DNA from: Flavobacterium saccharophilum
Lineage (GTDB): Bacteria; Bacteroidota; Bacteroidia; Flavobacteriales; Flavobacteriaceae
Reading direction: 5' to 3'
Assembly: GCF_900142735.1 (NCBI RefSeq)
Contig: NZ_FRBY01000008.1
Span: 1-64,000 of the forward strand
DNA length: 64,000 nt
Under the pieces are notes generated by a model. That model did not search any database, was not told the DNA's origin, and saw only the letters and a program-made list of their open reading frames with translations. How positions within the stretch are numbered: position 1 is the first letter of the stretch; each line of letters opens with the position of its first letter. This document shows positions 59,038 to 64,000 of this stretch, in pieces. The position numbers and the translations under genes are program-made.

Positions 59038-61173
59038 ATGTTCAACCAAAAAATATCGTTAACAAAAATAGTTTTAACAGGCTTGCTTATTGCAAATTGC
59101 AGTTCTACGCTTGTTTTTTCTCAAAGTAAAAAAACTACTGCTACGGAAAAGAAAGATCCACAGCGTTTTTTCCCGAAACAAGATTTAATGCAAATTGGGG
59201 TTTATTATTATCCGGAACAATGGCCAAGAGAGCAATGGGAACGTGATTTAAAAAATATTAAAAAGTTTGGATTTGAATTCACGCATTTCGCTGAATTTGC
59301 CTGGACTTATATGGAACCTGAAAAGGGAAAGTATGATTTTAAATGGCTCGATGATGCTTTGGCTATAGCCGAAAAAGAAGGATTAAAAGTTATTCTTTGT
59401 ACGCCTACGCCAACTCCTCCGGCATGGATGGGAGAGAAATATCCTGAAATCTATCTGGTTGATGCCAACGGTCGTCGCAGAGAACACGGAAATAGAGCCA
59501 ACGTATCTATTACAAATGAAAAATACCGAGAATTTACCGATAAGATTGTAGCCGAATTAGGGAAAAGATACGGTAAGAATAAAAATATTATGGGTTGGCA
59601 AATCGATAATGAACCCCTGGGAACTGCCGATTTTAGTCCTTCTGCCCGTAAAGCCTTTCAAACCTGGCTTAAAGCTAAATATGGAACAATAGAAAAGTTA
59701 AATACCGAATGGGTTGGGAATTTCTGGAGTACGAGATATAATAATTTCGAACAAATTGTTTTGCCAAATGCCGAAATGTATTCTGAAGATAAATTAAGCC
59801 CACATGCGGTTTTAGATTTCAAAAGATTTACTTCGGATGCACAAGGAGAATACTTAAACAGACAAGCAGAAATACTTCGAAAATACACAGATCCAAAACA
59901 ATGGATTACAACAAATTTTACCAATGTAATTTATGATGCCGATCCAAGAAGTGCAGACAAAATGGACTTTATCACCTACACTATGTATCCGGTAAGCGGT
60001 CAAAATCCTTTGGGCGGAGATAGTTTTAGAATGGGTTCTCCAAGTAAAATTTCAGAAGCAAACGATTATTATAGATCGATAAGTGGTGTTACAGGTGTTA
60101 TGGAATTGCAGCCGGGACAAGTAAATTGGGCCAGTATCAATCCACAATTACTTCCGGGAACAGTTCATATGTGGCTTTCACAAGCTTTTGGTGGCGGTTG
60201 TTCTTTTACCTGTACGTATCGATACAGGCATCCGCTTGGAAGCAGCGAAATGTACCACGACGGAATAGTAGGAACAGATGGTGTTACGCTTTCTCAGGGA
60301 GGAAAAGAATTTGTACAATCGATTGAAGACATGAAAAAGCTTCGTAAAGAGTACGATCCGAAAGCAGTAATACCTCAGGAAATTGCAAAGAGAAAAACAG
60401 GTTTTTTATGGAGTCATGAAAATCTTTGGGATTTAGAAAATCAAAAACAAACCAGATTTTGGAACACCTGGAAACATAGAAATACTTATACTGCCGCCGT
60501 TAAATCAACTGGTGCGCCAATGGATTTTATAACCGAAGGAGATAATTTTGATGAGTATGCTTTTATTGTGGCACCGGCTTATCAGCTAGTAGATCAAAAA
60601 CTGGTAGCGAAGTGGCAAAAATATGTTGAGAATGGAGGAAATTTAATTCTATCCTGTCGCACAGGCCAGAAAGATAAAAACGGTCATTTCTTTGAAGCAA
60701 ACTGGAACGCTCCAATTGTTCCGTTAATTGGTGCAGATGTTGACTTTTTTGATATGTTAGTTGCAGATGTAAACGGCACTATCAAAGCGGGAAATAACAG
60801 TTATAAATGGAATACCTGGGCAGATATATTGACTCCAAAAGCAGGAACAGAAGTTTTAGCAACTTACGATGATCAGTTTTACAAAGATAAAGCGGCTGTT
60901 GTTAGCAGAAAGTTAGGAAAAGGAACCATTACCTATATTGGTGTCGAAAGTAATGATGGCGCCTTAGAAAGAGAAGTGGTTCGTACTGTTTACTCTCGTG
61001 CTAAAGTAGCCATTGAAGATTTGCCAAAAGGAGTTTTTATAGAATGGCGTGATGGTTTTTATGTGGGAGTAAATTATACAAATGAGCCTGTAAACTTATC
61101 AGTTCCTCAAGGAAGTAAGATATTGGTGGGACAAAATCCGCTACAGCCGGCACAAGCTATAATTTGGAAATAA
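59038..61173 (+). CDS. Secreted GH42-family beta-galactosidase
   Basis: A 711-residue GH42 enzyme with a hydrophobic leader (MFNQKISLTKIVLTGLLIAN, then CSS) for export. The TIM barrel starts IGVYYYPEQWPREQWE; the acid/base is E192 in GWQIDNEPLG and the nucleophile E356 in GVMELQPGQVNW. A glutamine-amidotransferase-like trimerisation domain (about 450-640, VENGGNLILSCRTG) and a small beta domain follow, as in GH42. An in-frame TTG at 59011 is a poorer start. It releases terminal beta-galactose. Coupled with GH63 it would remove Gal-beta linked to hydroxylysine after glucose removal. It lies in one operon with its neighbours (34-45 bp gaps). Confidence 0.9.
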   Translation: MFNQKISLTKIVLTGLLIANCSSTLVFSQSKKTTATEKKDPQRFFPKQDLMQIGVYYYPEQWPREQWERDLKNIKKFGFEFTHFAEFAWTYMEPEKGKYDFKWLDDALAIAEKEGLKVILCTPTPTPPAWMGEKYPEIYLVDANGRRREHGNRANVSITNEKYREFTDKIVAELGKRYGKNKNIMGWQIDNEPLGTADFSPSARKAFQTWLKAKYGTIEKLNTEWVGNFWSTRYNNFEQIVLPNAEMYSEDKLSPHAVLDFKRFTSDAQGEYLNRQAEILRKYTDPKQWITTNFTNVIYDADPRSADKMDFITYTMYPVSGQNPLGGDSFRMGSPSKISEANDYYRSISGVTGVMELQPGQVNWASINPQLLPGTVHMWLSQAFGGGCSFTCTYRYRHPLGSSEMYHDGIVGTDGVTLSQGGKEFVQSIEDMKKLRKEYDPKAVIPQEIAKRKTGFLWSHENLWDLENQKQTRFWNTWKHRNTYTAAVKSTGAPMDFITEGDNFDEYAFIVAPAYQLVDQKLVAKWQKYVENGGNLILSCRTGQKDKNGHFFEANWNAPIVPLIGADVDFFDMLVADVNGTIKAGNNSYKWNTWADILTPKAGTEVLATYDDQFYKDKAAVVSRKLGKGTITYIGVESNDGALEREVVRTVYSRAKVAIEDLPKGVFIEWRDGFYVGVNYTNEPVNLSVPQGSKILVGQNPLQPAQAIIWK

Positions 61174-61207
61174 AATAAAAAGACAAAAACAATTTAATAT
61201 AATACCA

Positions 61208-63505
61208 ATGACTTTTTCAGAAGAAACAATTCAGGGTTTAGTAAAAGAGCATTACGGATTAAATGTAACCGTAAAAGCATTAAATGGGTATGATGAATTA
61301 AATTTTCTTTTATCGAATGAAAAAAATGAAAAATACATTCTAAAAGTATCAAATGAGAGTCATCCGTTTCCTTTTCTGGAAGCGCAGATTAATATTATCC
61401 AGCATCTTAAAAAAAGCAATATTTCAGATTGTTTTCAGCACTTTAGCATCAATAAACAGGGAGAAGAATTAACTAAAATAATAAGAGATTCTAAAACCTA
61501 TTATATAAGAATACTAAACTTTTTAGAAGGTACTTTTTGGGTTGATGTAAAAGAAAAAACAAGTGAATTACACCATAATTTGGGCTCTTTTTTGGGCAGT
61601 ATGGATCATGCGTTACACGATTTTTCTCATCCTGCTATGCACCGCAGTTATACGTGGGATATCAGCCGCGCCAGTGAAGCAGGTGATAACCTAAAACATA
61701 TTCTGAACCATGAAAAAAGAAGAATTGCCGGTTATTTTCTGTTACAGTTTGACACAGAAGTAGTACCGGAAATTCATCGCTTAAGACATGCTTATATTCA
61801 TAACGATGCCAATGACTATAATATATTAGTACAAGGAAATCGTATTAGTGGTTTAATTGATTTTGGCGATATGGTTTATACTGCATTAGTCAATAATTTG
61901 GCGATAGCCTGTACTTATGCCATGTTGGATGAAGAAGATCCGCTGACTGTTGCTGCATCGATTGTGGCAGGATATCATAAAGCATACGCACTTCAAGAGA
62001 AAGAATTAGATTTATTATACTATTTAATTGCGGGAAGACTTTGTATAAGCGTAACACAATCGGCTTATAATGCGTCATTAGATAGTAATAATGAACATCA
62101 TTTTATTACCGAAAAACCAGCCTGGAATTTGTTGTATAAATTAATCGAAATTAATCCAATCAAAGCGCAGGATGTCTTTAGAAAAGCTTGTGGTTTTACC
62201 GGATTAATCAATAATGATGATTACAGCGATTTACTTGAAGTTCGAAAAAAGAAAATTGGTCGAAATTTGAGTATCGGTTACAAAGACAAATTAAAAATTG
62301 TGAAAGGTGCTTTGCAATATTTGTATGATGACAAAGGAAGAACCTTCGTAGATTGTGTTAATAACCCTTCGCATGTTGGGCATTGTCATCCTGTAGTAGT
62401 TCGAAAAATGCAAAAGCAAATTGCAACTTTAAACACCAATACAAGATATTTAAACGACGCTATCACTGAGTATGCAGAAAAATTAACTGCTACATTACCG
62501 GAAAAACTAAGTGTTTGTTACTTCGTGAATTCGGGTAGTGAGGCTAATGATTTGGCAATAAGAATGAGTCGTCATTTTACCAAACAAAAAGATATTATTG
62601 TTTTGGATCACGCCTATCACGGAACTTCAACCGTGGCGATGGAAATGAGTCCGTATAAATTTGATAGTAAAGGTGGTTCTGGAAAAATGCCCTGGATACA
62701 CAAAGCGATTAATCCTGATTTGTATCGCGGACCTTATAAATATGGCGACACAAAAGCAGGTGAAAAATACGCTGCTGATGTACAAAGAATTATTGAAGAC
62801 TTAAAAAAGGAAGACAAAGCACCAGCCGTATTTATCTGCGAAACGTTATTAGGAGTTGGAGGTCAGATTCCGTTACCGGAAAATTATTTAAAAACGGCTT
62901 ATGACTATGTCAGAGCGGCCGGAGGTGTCTGTATTGCTGATGAGGTTCAGGTTGGTTTCGGAAGAATTGGAGATCATTTCTGGGGATTTGAATTGCAAAA
63001 TGTAGTTCCGGATATTGTAGTTTTAGGAAAGCCAATCGGTAATGGGCATCCATTAGCAGCTGTAATTGTAACTGAAGAAATTGCTGACGCTTTCAATAAC
63101 GGGCTGGAATATTTTAACACCTTCGGAGGTAATCCTGTTTCCATGACAACAGGATTGGCAGTTTTAGATGTTATTCAGGAAGAAGAAATGCAAAAACATG
63201 CCTTAGAAGTTGGAAATCATTTAATGAACGGGCTTAAAGGTTTAATGGCAAAATATCCAATTATTAGTGACGTTCGCGGACATGGATTGTTCATTGGAGC
63301 CGAAATGGTAAAAGACAGAACAACTATGGAACCTGCCGTTCCTGAAATAGACATTGTGGTGGAAAAAATGAAAGCAAACGGCTATTTACTAAGTACCGAC
63401 GGGCCTTTGCACAATGTTTTAAAAATAAAGCCTCCAATGACATTCAGTAAACAAAATGCGGATGAAATGGTAAGATTATTAGATATCGCTTTAAGCGAAT
63501 TGTAA
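61208..63505 (+). CDS. Fused APH-type kinase / class-III PLP phospho-lyase (hydroxylysine-type)
   Basis: A 765-residue cytoplasmic two-domain enzyme. Residues about 1-320 are an aminoglycoside-phosphotransferase-fold kinase with catalytic H198-D200-N205 (YIHNDANDYNIL) and DFGD at 218. Residues about 345-765 are a class-III fold-I PLP enzyme (FVNSGSEANDLAIRM, CIADEVQVGFGR, NTFGGNPVSM) with the PLP lysine K608 in VLGKPIGNGHPLA. In animals, hydroxylysine kinase (HYKK) and 5-phosphohydroxylysine phospho-lyase (PHYKPL) are separate members of these same two families; their product is aminoadipate semialdehyde, the ALDH7 substrate. Phosphoethanolamine lyase is the main alternative. Gene context favours hydroxylysine. 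Confidence 0.82.
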   Translation: MTFSEETIQGLVKEHYGLNVTVKALNGYDELNFLLSNEKNEKYILKVSNESHPFPFLEAQINIIQHLKKSNISDCFQHFSINKQGEELTKIIRDSKTYYIRILNFLEGTFWVDVKEKTSELHHNLGSFLGSMDHALHDFSHPAMHRSYTWDISRASEAGDNLKHILNHEKRRIAGYFLLQFDTEVVPEIHRLRHAYIHNDANDYNILVQGNRISGLIDFGDMVYTALVNNLAIACTYAMLDEEDPLTVAASIVAGYHKAYALQEKELDLLYYLIAGRLCISVTQSAYNASLDSNNEHHFITEKPAWNLLYKLIEINPIKAQDVFRKACGFTGLINNDDYSDLLEVRKKKIGRNLSIGYKDKLKIVKGALQYLYDDKGRTFVDCVNNPSHVGHCHPVVVRKMQKQIATLNTNTRYLNDAITEYAEKLTATLPEKLSVCYFVNSGSEANDLAIRMSRHFTKQKDIIVLDHAYHGTSTVAMEMSPYKFDSKGGSGKMPWIHKAINPDLYRGPYKYGDTKAGEKYAADVQRIIEDLKKEDKAPAVFICETLLGVGGQIPLPENYLKTAYDYVRAAGGVCIADEVQVGFGRIGDHFWGFELQNVVPDIVVLGKPIGNGHPLAAVIVTEEIADAFNNGLEYFNTFGGNPVSMTTGLAVLDVIQEEEMQKHALEVGNHLMNGLKGLMAKYPIISDVRGHGLFIGAEMVKDRTTMEPAVPEIDIVVEKMKANGYLLSTDGPLHNVLKIKPPMTFSKQNADEMVRLLDIALSEL

Positions 63506-63512
63506 AAGAAAT

Positions 63513-63574
63513 GTCGTCACAAAGGCATGAAGTTTAAGAACAAAACCTTGGCGACTTTGCGCCTTTGTGGCGAA
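63513..63574. repeat. Hairpin repeat of the GTCAC/GTGGC family
   Basis: GTCGTCACAAAGGC is near-complementary to GCCTTTGTGGCGA, with GCGCCTTTGTGG typical of these dispersed repeats. It fills most of the 91-bp gap between the fusion gene and the next gene, without a clear T-run. Confidence 0.65.
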
Positions 63575-63596
63575 ATTTATATAATAAAGTATTAAA

Positions 63597-64000
63597 ATGA
63601 ATGATAATAATATCCTTTCCAAGAGTTCTATTAATCTTGAAGGTTTAGAGAAACAATTAGAAGGTAAATTATTTTACGATCACACCATGCGTTTGCTCTA
63701 CGCAACAGATGCCAGTGCTTATAAAGAAATGCCTTTGGCGGTAGCGATTCCGAAAACAAAAGAAGATATTCAGAAAATTATCGCTTTTGCAAGAGAGAAT
63801 GGCAGTAGTGTGATACCTCGTGCAGCCGGAACTTCGCTTGCAGGTCAGGTGGTTGGAAACGGAATTATAGTTGATATTTCACAAGAATTCACCAAAATTA
63901 TATCGGTAGATCAGGCTAACAAATCAGCCTGGGTAGAGCCGGGAGTAATTCGCGATGAATTAAATCTCCATTTAAAATCTTATAAATTATTTTTTGGCCC
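63597..64000 (+). CDS. FAD-binding oxidoreductase, D-2-hydroxyglutarate dehydrogenase-like (partial)
   Basis: Starts at ATG 63597 and is open to the window edge (134 codons). The visible part is a PCMH-type FAD-binding domain: FYDHTMRLLYATDASAYKEM, VAIPKTKEDIQKIIAFAREN, then VIPRAAGTSLAGQVVG and SAWVEPGVIRDELN. This matches the N-terminus of the large YdiJ-type FAD/Fe-S proteins, several of which oxidise D-2-hydroxyglutarate. A D-lactate dehydrogenase-like specificity is the alternative. With the DUF1338 enzyme at 54057 making D-2-hydroxyglutarate, it would return the carbon to 2-oxoglutarate. The rest of the gene lies outside. Confidence 0.82.
   Translation, partial: MNDNNILSKSSINLEGLEKQLEGKLFYDHTMRLLYATDASAYKEMPLAVAIPKTKEDIQKIIAFARENGSSVIPRAAGTSLAGQVVGNGIIVDISQEFTKIISVDQANKSAWVEPGVIRDELNLHLKSYKLFFG

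Noticed and set aside
59038..61173. GH42 as part of a plain lactose or galactan locus
   Set aside because: No galactokinase, lactose transporter or other galactanase is nearby, and the operon continues into a hydroxylysine-type kinase/lyase. The possibility is not excluded experimentally.
1..64000. CRISPR array, tRNA, prophage or insertion sequence
   Set aside because: No regular repeat-spacer pattern, no tRNA-like cloverleaf and no transposase or integrase motif was found. The octamer arrays near glmM have a period of 8 bases, far too short for CRISPR.

Overview
The window reads as chromosome of a Flavobacterium-type Bacteroidetes, close to the F. johnsoniae group. The grounds are low GC, a SprB-type adhesin, a type IX secretion (T9SS) sorting tail, promoters with TAnnTTTG -7 boxes, a DnaX without zinc-module cysteines, a DUF3822/rsmD pair and abundant short intergenic inverted repeats. 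I saw no CRISPR array, tRNA, 5S/16S/23S rRNA, transposase or prophage. The one clear RNA gene is RNase P RNA (about 12256-12562). Two copies of a compact structured element (11732-11828 plus strand, 32000-32097 minus strand) look like a second RNA family.

Layout. 1-1713: N-terminal part of a giant repeat adhesin running off the left edge. 2.7-6.2 kb: polyphosphate operon sixA-ppk1-ppx. 6.4-8.2 kb: TMEM175-like channel, Crp-family regulator, quinone-type oxidoreductase. 8.2-9.9 kb: dnaX, split by an A10 run that looks like a frameshift or slippage site. 10-15.9 kb: BON lipoprotein, LysM protein, rnpB, DctA-type symporter, ketopantoate reductase and small membrane proteins. 15.9-20.4 kb: a two-component system divergent from an outer-membrane beta-barrel protein. 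20.4-25.4 kb: rsmD, DUF3822, a RecD-like helicase, a YgiD-like dioxygenase, kdsB. 25.6-35.8 kb: fused 2-oxoacid dehydrogenase E1, a catalytically dead M1-peptidase/beta-barrel fusion, a LOG-family protein, a cupin, uvrA. 35.9-38.8 kb: two small membrane proteins, a WYL regulator and an IRG-like GTPase tied together by three matching operator palindromes. 39-52.9 kb: a propeller sensor kinase with a LytTR regulator, a ClC transporter, ggt, ACP phosphodiesterase, glmM between octamer repeat arrays, a secreted GH128 glucanase, an LpxL-like acyltransferase, rhomboid and SIMPL proteins.

53.4-64 kb holds what I consider the most interesting system. An Lrp-type regulator is divergent from a DUF1338 protein (2-oxoadipate to D-2-hydroxyglutarate family) and an unmistakable ALDH7 (aminoadipate semialdehyde dehydrogenase). 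A scar of a deleted SusC/SusD pair follows. Then come a secreted GH63 alpha-glucosidase, a secreted GH42 beta-galactosidase, a one-chain fusion of a hydroxylysine-kinase-like domain with a class-III phospho-lyase-like domain, and the start of a D-2-hydroxyglutarate dehydrogenase-like flavoprotein. In order, these activities would strip Glc-alpha1,2-Gal from glycosylated 5-hydroxylysine, the collagen modification, and convert the hydroxylysine carbon to 2-oxoglutarate. Only the aminoadipate transaminase is not visible. The pathway is inferred from family assignment and gene order.

A second candidate system is the WYL/IRG-GTPase locus. Its shared operator (AAACTGwCA-N5-TGTCAGT) lies in the divergent promoter of the WYL gene and again upstream of the GTPase. 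This suggests a small regulon around a membrane-acting GTPase, possibly stress- or phage-responsive.
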